This document shows, piece after piece, positions 16,902 to 25,133 of a DNA stretch of 51,337 nt (its first letter is position 1; every line of letters starts with the position of its first letter). A program made the position numbers and the translations under genes. Location of the stretch: contig JAFGSI010000023.1 in NCBI GenBank assembly GCA_016934715.1, positions 1 through 51,337 of the forward strand, written 5' to 3'. The notes under the pieces are model-generated. The model was not told the origin of the DNA and searched no databases. It saw only the letters and a program-made list of their open reading frames with translations. Origin of the DNA: Anaerolineales bacterium. Lineage in GTDB: Bacteria; Chloroflexota; Anaerolineae; Anaerolineales; Villigracilaceae.

Positions 16902-18335
16902 CTAAATGAATTTCAGTCGCCGGGCGGCAAAAGCCACCATGCGCAATAAAAGCCAGCCGTGCTTCCAGCGCTGGATATTGGTGGTCCCATAGGTACGTTC
17001 GCGGTAGCGGATCGGCATATCGACGATCTTCAGGTTCTGCCTGGCGGCCCCAAAGATCAGGTCATAATCCCCAAAGGGATCGAACTCCCCAAAATAGGAG
17101 CGATTGGCAGCGATCTTCTCGTAATCCTGCCGCCAGAGCACCTTGGTGCCGCACAGGGTGTCCTTGATCGGCTGGCCAAGCATCCACGAAAAGACCAGGC
17201 TGAAGAACTTGTTGCCTATCAGGTTGAGGGTCCGCATCGCCTGGCGCTCCATCGGGTAGACCAGCCGGACGCCATTGATGAACTCGCCCGTGCCCGAGAC
17301 GATCGCGTCGTAGAAGCGCGGCAGGTCCTCGGGCGGGACGGTCAGGTCGGCATCCAGGATCATCAGGACCTCGCCCCTGGCCTCAGCATAGCCCTTACGG
17401 ACCGCATCCCCCTTGCCGATACCGCTTTGCCGAAACAACTTGCAGGTACGGCCGGGATTGCGGGCCATTTCGCTCTCGATCGCAGCATAGGTGTCGTCCT
17501 TGGAGTGGCCTTCGACAAAGATCAGTTCGGTCCCACTCCCCATCTCCGGAACACGGGCGAAGATGTCCGGGATGTTGCCTGCCTCATTGCGCGCCGGAAC
17601 GACCACGCTCACAACCGGCTCGGGCTTGCGGGCCGAGATCCCTTTCGGCCGGGCGACCATGAAATTGGACAACGCCAGGGCATTGAACGGCCAGGCGCGC
17701 ACCAGGAAGCGATTGCAGAATCCGTTCAGGAGCGGGATCGGCAGGGGGAAGAGCACCTCGGTCCAGTTCCGGAAGGTCTCGAAACCGGCCAGGTTGAGCA
17801 GGTTGCGCACATCCTCGACCGTCAGCCAGTTCTGCTCGCACAGCGGGACCGCCAGGCGGAGTTTCTGGGCCACCGAAAGGACCGGCTGCCAGAGATGGCT
17901 GTAGAGATTGAGCACCAGGCGAGTACGCGCAGTGCACAGGCGCCGGAGCTGGTCGAGGGTCAACTGCACATCCCACAGATCATTGACCAGATCTGACAGG
18001 ATGATCACGTCGAAGGCTCCCTGCAACGCAGACAGGTCGCAGGCATCGGTCTCCACGAATTGCAGATTGGGATGGCGCTGGCGGGCGCGAGCCAGCATTG
18101 CGGGAGAGAAATCCACCCCCACGCCCAGTGCCGGCTGGACGGCGGCCAGCAGATCTCCCTCGCCGCAACCGACTTCCAACACGCGCTGGCCAGGACTGAC
18201 CAGGAACCTGTACACTTGCGCCAGGCGGCGGTGATAGGCCCCGCCCCAGCTGTGCAGACCGTCGCGCTGGTGGGCGACCGCATCCCAGTGCGCCTGCCGG
18301 GATTGACGATACTTCAAGGCGGAAGAGATTTCCAT
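16902..18335 (-). CDS. Methyltransferase-glycosyltransferase family 2 fusion
   Basis: This 477-aa protein joins two enzymes. Residues about 45-200 are a class I methyltransferase (RVLEVGCGEGDLL at 51-63, then GVDFSPAML). Residues about 240-477 are a dolichyl-phosphate-mannose-synthase-like GT2 (VVSVVVPARNEAGN at 241-254, the donor-metal DAD at 328-330, and KDTLCGTKVLWRQDY). The GT2 part should transfer a sugar from a nucleotide donor to a polyprenyl phosphate; the N-terminal part should methylate a sugar or lipid. ATG 18335 has AAGGAT about 11 nt upstream. It is the first gene of the minus-strand operon, with a promoter at 18372-18400. Confidence 0.83.
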   Translation of the reverse strand: MEISSALKYRQSRQAHWDAVAHQRDGLHSWGGAYHRRLAQVYRFLVSPGQRVLEVGCGEGDLLAAVQPALGVGVDFSPAMLARARQRHPNLQFVETDACDLSALQGAFDVIILSDLVNDLWDVQLTLDQLRRLCTARTRLVLNLYSHLWQPVLSVAQKLRLAVPLCEQNWLTVEDVRNLLNLAGFETFRNWTEVLFPLPIPLLNGFCNRFLVRAWPFNALALSNFMVARPKGISARKPEPVVSVVVPARNEAGNIPDIFARVPEMGSGTELIFVEGHSKDDTYAAIESEMARNPGRTCKLFRQSGIGKGDAVRKGYAEARGEVLMILDADLTVPPEDLPRFYDAIVSGTGEFINGVRLVYPMERQAMRTLNLIGNKFFSLVFSWMLGQPIKDTLCGTKVLWRQDYEKIAANRSYFGEFDPFGDYDLIFGAARQNLKIVDMPIRYRERTYGTTNIQRWKHGWLLLRMVAFAARRLKFI

Positions 18336-18371
18336 ATTCAACTTGATCCTTTTTCGGGTAGCACGGTGCCC

Positions 18372-18400
18372 ATTGTAAAGCCTATGACCACTTTTGGAAA
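18372..18400 (-). promoter_or_regulatory. Promoter of the methyltransferase operon
   Basis: On the minus strand TTTCCA (18395-18400) and TACAAT (18372-18377) are separated by 17 bp, about 36 bp before the ATG at 18335. It lies back to back with the plus-strand promoter at 18427. Confidence 0.6.
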
Positions 18401-18426
18401 GTCTCGGCCTGGATTCAAAAGTTACG

Positions 18427-18432
18427 TATAAT
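18427..18432 (+). promoter_or_regulatory. -10 box of the heparinase-like gene
   Basis: A consensus TATAAT ends 16 bp before the ATG at 18449, leaving an mRNA leader of about 10 nt with no Shine-Dalgarno. No good -35 box is visible. Confidence 0.5.
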
Positions 18433-18448
18433 AAGCCTGCGTCCTGCC

Positions 18449-20422
18449 ATGTCCCTTCTTGCGCGCCTCCTGACCACTGCCAAAGCCGTCCGCCAACTGG
18501 GCCTTCCCCGGGTGGCATTGTTCGGAATCTATCGGCTCGGGCTGGCAAGCGGGCACTACAAGAGAAGTGAACCAGAACCTGAAGGCAACATCCCCGCGGC
18601 AGATCTTGTCCCGGTCTTTCCACTCCCTGATCGACAGCTGCTCCTGGAGACCCTCGGCCCGGAGGGGAAATCCACCCTGCTGGCCGAGGCGGATGAGATC
18701 GCTGCCGGACTGGTGCGCCTCTTCGGCGCCGCTCCGACCGAACTGCGCCTGGATTGTGAAGGCCCCCTGCGGCACTGGACCGCCTATGAAAGCGACCCTG
18801 GACTGCTGGCTGCGCTCCACGGCCTGCCGGCTGACATCAAATTAACCTGGGAACCGGTCCGCTTTGGCTGGGCCTTCGCCCTTGGCCGGGCCTACCACCT
18901 GAGCGGCGACGAGCGCTACCCCGCCGCCTTCTGGCGCGGCTTCGAGACCTTCGCCGACGCCAACCCGCCGTTCCTCGGCCCGCACTGGATGAGCGGGCAG
19001 GAAGCGGCCCTGCGCCTGATGGCCTTCGCCTGGGCGGCCCAGGTCCTGGCAGCCTCGCCTCATTCGACGCCAGAACGGATGTCCCGTCTGGCCACGGCGG
19101 TTGCCAGCCATGCCGCCCGCATCCCCCCGACCCTGGTCTACGCCCGCTCGCAGCATAACAATCACCTGCTGACCGAGGCCGCCGGCCTGCTGACCGCCGG
19201 CCTGGCCCTGCCCGGGCACTGCGCGGCGAGGCGCTGGCGCAGCCTGGGCTGGAAATGGCTGACCACCGGGCTTTCGCAGCAGATCGACGGCTACGGCGAA
19301 TACGCCCAGCACAGCACCAATTATCATCGCCTGATGCTCCAGGTAGCCCTCTGGATCGGGGCCCTGCTGCCCGGGCATGCGCTACACTGGCCGCGCCCGA
19401 CCGTCGAGGCGCTTGGACGCGCCACCCACTGGCTGCTGGGGCTGCTCGACCCCGTCTCCGGCCAGGTTCCCAACCTGGGCGCCAACGATGGCGCCTACAT
19501 CTTTCCTTTATCCACCTGCGCATTCGCAGATTTCCGACCGGTGACTCACGCCGCGGCGCAGGCCTTCCTCCACTACCACCTGCCCACCGGAGCGTGGGAC
19601 GAACTGGCGCTCTGGTCGGGCCTGTCCCCGGACGACCCGAAGCTGCTGGAACTGGAGCGCTACCCGGGCGACAACCTGGCAGCCCACGACTCGTGGGGAA
19701 CACTGCGGGCCATCCGCCTGGCCTCGCGCCCCTCGCACGCTGACCAGTTGCACTTCGATCTGTGGTGGCGCGGCCTGAACCTGGCCCGTGACCCCGGCAC
19801 TTACCGCTACAACGCCCCCGCCCCATGGGACAACGCCTTGACGAGCACCCTGGTGCACAACACCGTCAGCGTGGACGGCCGCGAGCAGATGACCCGCGCC
19901 GGGCGCTTCCTGTACCTCGACTGGATCGACGCCTACTACCAGGTTGTCATTGACCCCGACGAACAGATCCTGCAGCACGCCCGCGCCCACCACTATGCCT
20001 ACTGGCGCCAGGGCCTCAAACACACCCGCACCGTGCTCGTCACCAGCGACGTGTGCTGGCGCGTTGAAGACGAATTGTCCTTCCTGCCCTGGTTGCCCTG
20101 GAGGCGCCGCCCGCGGGTCCTGCGTCTGCACTGGCTGTTGCCGGATTGGGAATGGGAGGCAGACCGGACCGGCAATCGGCTCGTTGTCTCCCTGCGCTCC
20201 CCTCACGGCCCGCTCGGGCTGACCATTTTCGGACCCGGGGATGGGCTCCAGGTCCGGCTGGCGCGGGCCGGGGAGCGAGTCTACGGTCAGGGCGAGGCCG
20301 CCCCGATCGACGGCTGGTATGCCCCGACGTATGGTATAAAGGAGCCCGCGCTGTCGCTGGCGGTCACCTTCACCGCGCGAGACAATGCGAAATTCATCAG
20401 CGAGTTCAGGTTCCCAAAATGA
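18449..20422 (+). CDS. Heparinase II/III-family protein
   Basis: This 657-aa protein has an N-terminal alpha/alpha-toroid (about residues 100-390) containing YARSQHNNHLLTEAAGLL and GYGEYAQHSTNYHRLML, whose Asn, His and Tyr fit the lyase active site. A C-terminal beta-sandwich heparinase II/III domain follows (about 420-655). No signal peptide is seen, which is usual for members in polysaccharide-biosynthesis clusters. There they may trim or edit the glycan or act with the bi-domain dehydrogenase. It is followed by Nudix and GT4 genes with ATGA and 41-bp overlaps, so it heads an operon. Confidence 0.83.
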   Translation: MSLLARLLTTAKAVRQLGLPRVALFGIYRLGLASGHYKRSEPEPEGNIPAADLVPVFPLPDRQLLLETLGPEGKSTLLAEADEIAAGLVRLFGAAPTELRLDCEGPLRHWTAYESDPGLLAALHGLPADIKLTWEPVRFGWAFALGRAYHLSGDERYPAAFWRGFETFADANPPFLGPHWMSGQEAALRLMAFAWAAQVLAASPHSTPERMSRLATAVASHAARIPPTLVYARSQHNNHLLTEAAGLLTAGLALPGHCAARRWRSLGWKWLTTGLSQQIDGYGEYAQHSTNYHRLMLQVALWIGALLPGHALHWPRPTVEALGRATHWLLGLLDPVSGQVPNLGANDGAYIFPLSTCAFADFRPVTHAAAQAFLHYHLPTGAWDELALWSGLSPDDPKLLELERYPGDNLAAHDSWGTLRAIRLASRPSHADQLHFDLWWRGLNLARDPGTYRYNAPAPWDNALTSTLVHNTVSVDGREQMTRAGRFLYLDWIDAYYQVVIDPDEQILQHARAHHYAYWRQGLKHTRTVLVTSDVCWRVEDELSFLPWLPWRRRPRVLRLHWLLPDWEWEADRTGNRLVVSLRSPHGPLGLTIFGPGDGLQVRLARAGERVYGQGEAAPIDGWYAPTYGIKEPALSLAVTFTARDNAKFISEFRFPK

Positions 20423-20895
20423 GCACCCGCGCAGTCGCAATCCTCATCCAGGATGATCAGGTGGCATTGATCGAACGCCACCGGGATGGTCGCCATTATT
20501 TCACCTTCCCCGGCGGCGGCGTGGAAGCGGGCGAAACGCCCGAAGGGACCATCCAGCGCGAAATCCACGAGGAACTCGGCCTGGAAGTGGCCGTGCGCCG
20601 GCTGGTGGCTGAGATCTGGTTCCGCGGCCGGCCGCAACTCCATTACCTGGTCGAGGCCGTCGGCGGGACCTTCGGCACCGGCACTGGCCCTGAGATGGTC
20701 AGCCCTCACCCGGGACGCGGCACCTATAAGGCGGTCTGGATGCCCATCGACCAGGTGCTCGACCGGCCGGTCCTGCCGCGCCCGATGGCCGAACTGCTCT
20801 TCCGCTCCCAAACCCAGGGTTGGCCAGAACCCCATCCTGTCATCCAGGAAGACGATGCACATCCTGCTCATCCATCAAGCCTTCGCTGCACTTGA
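20419..20895 (+). CDS. Nudix hydrolase
   Basis: The ATG at 20419 overlaps the heparinase stop (ATGA), giving 158 aa. The Nudix box is intact: GGVEAGETPEGTIQ followed by REIHEELGL matches GX5EX7REUXEEXGU. It should cleave a nucleoside diphosphate linked to another moiety, perhaps a nucleotide sugar of this cluster. The last 40 bp overlap the GT4 gene, so the C-terminal tail beyond about residue 145 is unlikely to be conserved. Confidence 0.87.
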   Translation: MSTRAVAILIQDDQVALIERHRDGRHYFTFPGGGVEAGETPEGTIQREIHEELGLEVAVRRLVAEIWFRGRPQLHYLVEAVGGTFGTGTGPEMVSPHPGRGTYKAVWMPIDQVLDRPVLPRPMAELLFRSQTQGWPEPHPVIQEDDAHPAHPSSLRCT

Positions 20896-22120
20896 CGAGC
20901 CCGGCGGGACGCGCCACCACGAATTCGCACGCCTGCTGGCAGAGCGCGGCCATCGCCTGACCGTCATCGCCAGCCCGGTGAGCTATTTGACGGGGGCGCC
21001 CCCCGTGCACGCCTCCGTCTCCCCCCATTTTCAGAAAAAGAGGAAGGCGCAACTGGAAGAAGAGCAGCCCCGGGGCGAGGTTCGGATCCTGCGTGCCCGG
21101 GTCTATTCGGCCCACCACAAGTCCTTCGTCCACCGCGTCCTGGCCTTCGTCTCGTTCATGGCCTCCGCGTTCTTCCTCGGCCTGCGGGTGCAGCAGGTCG
21201 ACCTGGTGTGGGGCACCTCGCCGCCGATCTTCCAGGGCGTGACCGCATGGCTGCTGGCGCGCCTAAAAGGCGTCCCATTCCTGTTCGAGGTCCGAGATTT
21301 GTGGCCCGACTTCGCCATCGCCGTCGGCGTGCTGACAGACCGGACCCTGATCCGCATGTCCCTGTGGTTGGAGCGCTTTCTCTACCATCGCGCCGACCGG
21401 ATGATCGTCAACAGCCCGGCCTACGTGGCCCACGTCAGCGAGCGCGGAGCAAAGCAGGTTGACCTGGTGCCCAACGGCGCCGACCCGACCATGTTCAATC
21501 CCGCCGACAACGGGGCGGCCTTCCGCTCCGCTCACGGCCTGACAGAGAAATTTGTCGTCCTGTATGCCGGGGCACACGGCATGTCCAACGACCTGGGAAT
21601 GGTCCTGGACAGTGCCAGCAAGCTGGCAGGTGAACCCCGGATTCAATTCATCTTCCTCGGCGACGGCAAGGAGAAATCCGGCCTGGTTGCCCGGGCCGAG
21701 GAAATCGGCCTGTCCAACGTAACCTTCCTGCCCGCGATCCCCAAGCGCGACATCCCCGCTGCCCTGGCCGGAGCGGATGCCTGCCTGGCGATCCTCAAAC
21801 CGATCGACGAGTACAAGACCACCTACCCCAACAAGGTCTTCGACTACATGGCCGCCGGGCGGCCGGTGGTGCTGGTCATCGACGGCGTGATCCGGGAGGT
21901 GGTAGAGGCGGCCGGATGCGGGGTCTTCGCCCAACCCGGGGACCCACAGGCCCTGGCAACCGCAGTCCGAAGCCTGGCAGCAGACAAAAAGAAAGCCCGC
22001 GCCATGGGCCTGGCCGGACGCGAGCACCTGGAAGTGCATTTCAGCCGGGTGGCGATCGGGGCAAAATTGATCAGAATTCTAGAAGAAGTGGGCGCTTTGC
22101 GTTCACACAGGGCCCAGTGA
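20855..22120 (+). CDS. GT4-type glycosyltransferase (WbuB-like)
   Basis: I chose ATG 20855, preceded by AGGAAG; it starts MHILLIHQAF and gives 421 aa. It has a two-domain GT-B fold. An N-terminal domain contains FEVRDLWPDFAIAVGVL, typical of WbuB-like transferases. The linker sequence LVPNGADPTMF and the donor-binding stretch KVFDYMAAGRPVVLVIDGVIREVVEAAGCG follow. It probably adds a hexosamine-type sugar to a lipid-linked saccharide. It overlaps the Nudix gene by 41 bp. Confidence 0.86.
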   Translation: MHILLIHQAFAALDEPGGTRHHEFARLLAERGHRLTVIASPVSYLTGAPPVHASVSPHFQKKRKAQLEEEQPRGEVRILRARVYSAHHKSFVHRVLAFVSFMASAFFLGLRVQQVDLVWGTSPPIFQGVTAWLLARLKGVPFLFEVRDLWPDFAIAVGVLTDRTLIRMSLWLERFLYHRADRMIVNSPAYVAHVSERGAKQVDLVPNGADPTMFNPADNGAAFRSAHGLTEKFVVLYAGAHGMSNDLGMVLDSASKLAGEPRIQFIFLGDGKEKSGLVARAEEIGLSNVTFLPAIPKRDIPAALAGADACLAILKPIDEYKTTYPNKVFDYMAAGRPVVLVIDGVIREVVEAAGCGVFAQPGDPQALATAVRSLAADKKKARAMGLAGREHLEVHFSRVAIGAKLIRILEEVGALRSHRAQ

Positions 22121-22204
22121 CATCCTTGCGGGCACGCTCCCGTTCCGGATGAAATATCCTGCGCACGATCACTCCGACATTCCCAGTCAGGGAACGCATT
22201 CCAG

Positions 22205-23083
22205 ATGAACAACTCCTACCTGATCGGCGTCATCGCCGCCGTCGCCGCCGGGGTCACCTTCAACCTAGGCATGGTGGCCCAGAAGGTGGCCGTGATGCGC
22301 CTCCCAACGGAGGCCGGCCTGATGCACCAACTGGTGCGCAACCCCTTGTGGATGGCCGGGTTTGCGCTGCAGTTCCTGGTCGGCATGCCGCTCAACTTGC
22401 TGGCCCAGGCCAAAATCGGCCCGGCGCTGCTCCCCGGGCTGATGGCCGCCGGGCTGATCGTCCTGGCAATCGGCGCTGTCCGTCTGGCGGGCGAGTCGCT
22501 CAGTCTGGCCGATGTGGCCGGCATCCTGCTGATCATCGCCGCGATCACTTTCTTCGGGCTGAGCCAGTTGGCCGTGGACATGCAGGCCATCGACCTGTGG
22601 CAGCCGGCCTTCCTGCTCCGCCTGGCCATTTTCACCCTGATCGTTGCAGGCCTGTCGGTCGCCTGCCATCTGGCCCAAAGGACCGCCCCCCGCATGCGCG
22701 GTGTCCTGCGCACGCTTGACGCCGGGTTGCTTTACGCACAGTCCAACCTGTGGCTGGGTGTGCTGATGGGCCTGATCGCCCGTTGGGGTACCGGCCAGCT
22801 CACCGCCCGCGACCTGCTCCTGGCCGGCATTGCCACAGGCATTGTCTCCGCCGGAAGCATGCTCGGCATCGTCGAGACCCAGCGCGCATTCCAGGTCGGC
22901 GAGGCGACCAAGCTGGTCCCGATCCAGAACGTGCCCGGACAGATCCTGCCGATCATCGCCTACTTCGCCGTATTCGCGCTCAGCCCTTCAACCCCGGCTG
23001 CACTACCCCTGGCAGCGCTGGGGATCCTGCTGGTCCTGGCCGGGGCGGCCCTGCTGGCCCGCCGCCAGACGGCGTTAAATTGA
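22205..23083 (+). CDS. DMT/EamA- or NIPA-like membrane transporter
   Basis: This 292-aa protein has about nine or ten hydrophobic helices across its whole length. The first helix contains AVAAGVTFNLGMVAQKVAV, and the arrangement of two similar halves fits the drug/metabolite transporter superfamily (EamA or magnesium-transporter NIPA type). A late QNVPGQILPIIAYFAVF helix with proline is typical. It lies downstream of the sugar genes after an 84-bp gap. The substrate cannot be told. Confidence 0.68.
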   Translation: MNNSYLIGVIAAVAAGVTFNLGMVAQKVAVMRLPTEAGLMHQLVRNPLWMAGFALQFLVGMPLNLLAQAKIGPALLPGLMAAGLIVLAIGAVRLAGESLSLADVAGILLIIAAITFFGLSQLAVDMQAIDLWQPAFLLRLAIFTLIVAGLSVACHLAQRTAPRMRGVLRTLDAGLLYAQSNLWLGVLMGLIARWGTGQLTARDLLLAGIATGIVSAGSMLGIVETQRAFQVGEATKLVPIQNVPGQILPIIAYFAVFALSPSTPAALPLAALGILLVLAGAALLARRQTALN

Positions 23084-23139
23084 AGTCCCATGGACGCTTC
23101 CTGCTCCCACCTTCCGCTCCAGCACAGCCTGTCGGCGGG

Positions 23140-23364
23140 ATGATTCTCTGGCGGCGACAGGCATTCGGCTACGTCACTGGAGCCGGATTGCTCTTCCAGG
23201 CCAGCATGCTGTTTGTCGGCCTGCTCGTCTTTTTCATCCTGCAGCCGCTTGGTGCCAATGTGCCGTTCCGGCTGGAAGATTTCGTTGTAATGCTCGTCTG
23301 GGGGTTGATCTGCTTCGTCCCGTTCGGGCTGTTCCTGCGCGGCCTGGTCGCGCCACGCGATTGA
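23140..23364 (+). pseudogene. Fragment of a polytopic membrane protein (C-terminal part) or a 74-aa small protein
   Basis: From ATG 23140 a 74-aa ORF shows two hydrophobic segments: GLLFQASMLFVGLLVFFILQ and a later FVVMLVWGLICFVPFGLFL stretch. It ends GLVAPRD. The beginning (MILWRRQAFGYVTGAGLLFQ) looks like the interior of a longer four-or-more-helix protein whose N-terminal part is missing. Upstream in the same frame is only the transporter gene read out of phase. I read it as a truncated remnant; a free-standing small protein is possible. The start has no clear ribosome-binding site. Confidence 0.5.
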
Positions 23365-23412
23365 GAGATCCATGGCCGGTCCGAAGCGCCTCTGGCGCTC
23401 CGGACTGGCCGG

Positions 23413-24033
23413 CTAGGGGATTTCCAGCGGTGCACCCAGGTCGCCAGGCGGCATGCTGAAAAGGCTCAGAGCGGTGCAGCTGGGAGCCGAGGCCGAGGTG
23501 CTGAGTCCCTCCGCCGAGACAACATCGATTTGGATGGACGTATCCTCCCGGAAGCCGGTGTCGACGGTCAGTTTCAGGGTCACCTGGTAGCCGGCCGCCA
23601 GCAGGGGGACGCAGACGGTCTTGTCGGGGTGTTCGCGGTCCTCGTCAGAGGCCGAGAGTGTTGCGCAGACCTGGGTCAGGTCCAGGCCGCCCGGGTTGCG
23701 GAGAGTAGCAAAGGCGTTGGTAACCTCACCCATCGAGTGACTCAGGTCGAGGCTGGTATTGCAGCCGAAGATCACGGCCTCCAGGGCCGGGGCCAGGGTC
23801 GGCGTGGGCGATGTCGGGCTGGGGGTCTCGGTCGGAGGGATCCCGGTCGGGGTCACACTGGGGGTGAGGGTCGGCGTCGTGATGGTCGGGAGAATGATGA
23901 CCGGTGTGGGGGAGAGCACCCGCGGCGTGGGCGACGGCAGGGACGTCGGCACGACCGGGAGCGGGTTGGCTGTCCAGCCGCAACCGGCCAGCAGGAAGAT
24001 CAAAATCAGGGCAAAAAGCCGTAGACGCATCAT
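23413..24033 (-). CDS. Lipoprotein with Pro/Thr-rich linker, unknown function
   Basis: This 206-aa protein begins with tandem ATG codons (24033 and 24030) after GGAAGAGAGAG. Its lipoprotein signal has the lipobox LAGC (FLLAGCGW). A linker rich in Pro, Thr and Ser covers about residues 25-85. The rest is a small beta-rich domain with four or so cysteines (GCNTS, QVCATL, TVCVPLL, PSCTAL) that may form disulphides, expected outside the cell. No family was recognised. It is 34 bp downstream of asd and may be co-transcribed, though a functional link is not evident. Confidence 0.7.
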   Translation of the reverse strand: MMRLRLFALILIFLLAGCGWTANPLPVVPTSLPSPTPRVLSPTPVIILPTITTPTLTPSVTPTGIPPTETPSPTSPTPTLAPALEAVIFGCNTSLDLSHSMGEVTNAFATLRNPGGLDLTQVCATLSASDEDREHPDKTVCVPLLAAGYQVTLKLTVDTGFREDTSIQIDVVSAEGLSTSASAPSCTALSLFSMPPGDLGAPLEIP

Positions 24034-24067
24034 CTCTCTCTTCCCCTGCCGGCCAGGATCCCGCGGC

Positions 24068-25132
24068 CTATGGCAGCCCGCCGGCATACCCCAGTCTGAC
24101 CAGCAGTTCAGCGTTATAAAGCGAGCCGCCCGCCGCACCGCGGATGGTATTATGCGATAGTACCACAAACTTGAGGTGAAAGAGAGGGTCGGGACGCAAG
24201 CGGCCGACCACGGTCGTCTGACCGCCGCCCGTCTCCCGGTCAAGGCGCGGTTGCGGGCGGTCCCACTCGGTGCGCACCACGATCGGTGGACGCGGCGCCG
24301 ACGGCAGGTCGCGGGCCGCCGCAGGGCCCTGGTAATCGGCCAGAACGCGGGCAGCCTGCTCCACGGATGGGGCCCGGTCGAATTCCAAACTGGCGCAGAC
24401 CAGGTGCCCTTCGCTGACCGCCACCCGGTTGGTATGCGCCGACAGGACCACCTCAGCCGGGACGATCGCCCCATCCCGATAGGCCCCTAGAATCTTGGTC
24501 GGTTCGGCCTCCACCTTGGGCTCCTCGCCCTTGATGTTGGGGATGACGTTGTCGACGATATCCAGCGAAGCCACGCCGGGATAACCGGCCCCCGAGATGG
24601 CCTGCAGCGAGACGACCACCCCCCGCCGCAGCCCGAAGGCCTCCTGCAGCGCCTTGAGGGCCACCGTCAGGCCGGCGCTGGTGCAGTTGGAGTTGGTGAC
24701 GATGCAGCCGCTCCAGCCGCGCTCGCGGCGCTGGCGCTCGATGATCGCCGCATGCTCGGCGTTGACCTCCGGCAGCAGGATCGGCACGTCGGGCGCCTCC
24801 CGGAAGGCCGAGGCGTTCGAACAGACCGCCGCCCCGGCCCGGGCGTAGGCCGGCTCCAGTTCGCGCGCCAGATCGACCGGCAGGGCCGAGAAGGCCACCT
24901 GCCCGGGAGCGGACCCAGGGTCGGTGGGTCGGACGATCATCTCACGCGCCCAGGTGGGCATCGGGGCGGTCAGGACCCAGTGGCAGGCCTCCCCGTAGGG
25001 CTGGCCGATCGAACGGTCCGAGCCGGTCAGGCTGGTAACCTCGAACCAGGGATGGCTGTCCAGCAGCTGGACCATCCGCTGGCCGACGCTGCCAGTAGCC
25101 CCCAGGATGACGACAGGGATCTTCTGCTCCAT
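24068..25132 (-). CDS. asd: Aspartate-semialdehyde dehydrogenase (archaeal/yeast type)
   Basis: This 354-aa enzyme converts aspartyl phosphate to aspartate semialdehyde with NADPH. The N-terminal LGATGSVGQRMVQLL is the nucleotide-binding motif. SNCTSAGL carries the catalytic cysteine, and SAHTNRVAVSEGHL carries the active-site histidine. The order and length match the archaeal/yeast-type subfamily rather than the E. coli type. ATG 25132 follows the aspartate-kinase stop by 1 bp with GGAGAAG upstream. It shares the attenuator-controlled transcript with lysC. Confidence 0.93.
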   Translation of the reverse strand: MEQKIPVVILGATGSVGQRMVQLLDSHPWFEVTSLTGSDRSIGQPYGEACHWVLTAPMPTWAREMIVRPTDPGSAPGQVAFSALPVDLARELEPAYARAGAAVCSNASAFREAPDVPILLPEVNAEHAAIIERQRRERGWSGCIVTNSNCTSAGLTVALKALQEAFGLRRGVVVSLQAISGAGYPGVASLDIVDNVIPNIKGEEPKVEAEPTKILGAYRDGAIVPAEVVLSAHTNRVAVSEGHLVCASLEFDRAPSVEQAARVLADYQGPAAARDLPSAPRPPIVVRTEWDRPQPRLDRETGGGQTTVVGRLRPDPLFHLKFVVLSHNTIRGAAGGSLYNAELLVRLGYAGGLP

Positions 25133-25133
25133 G

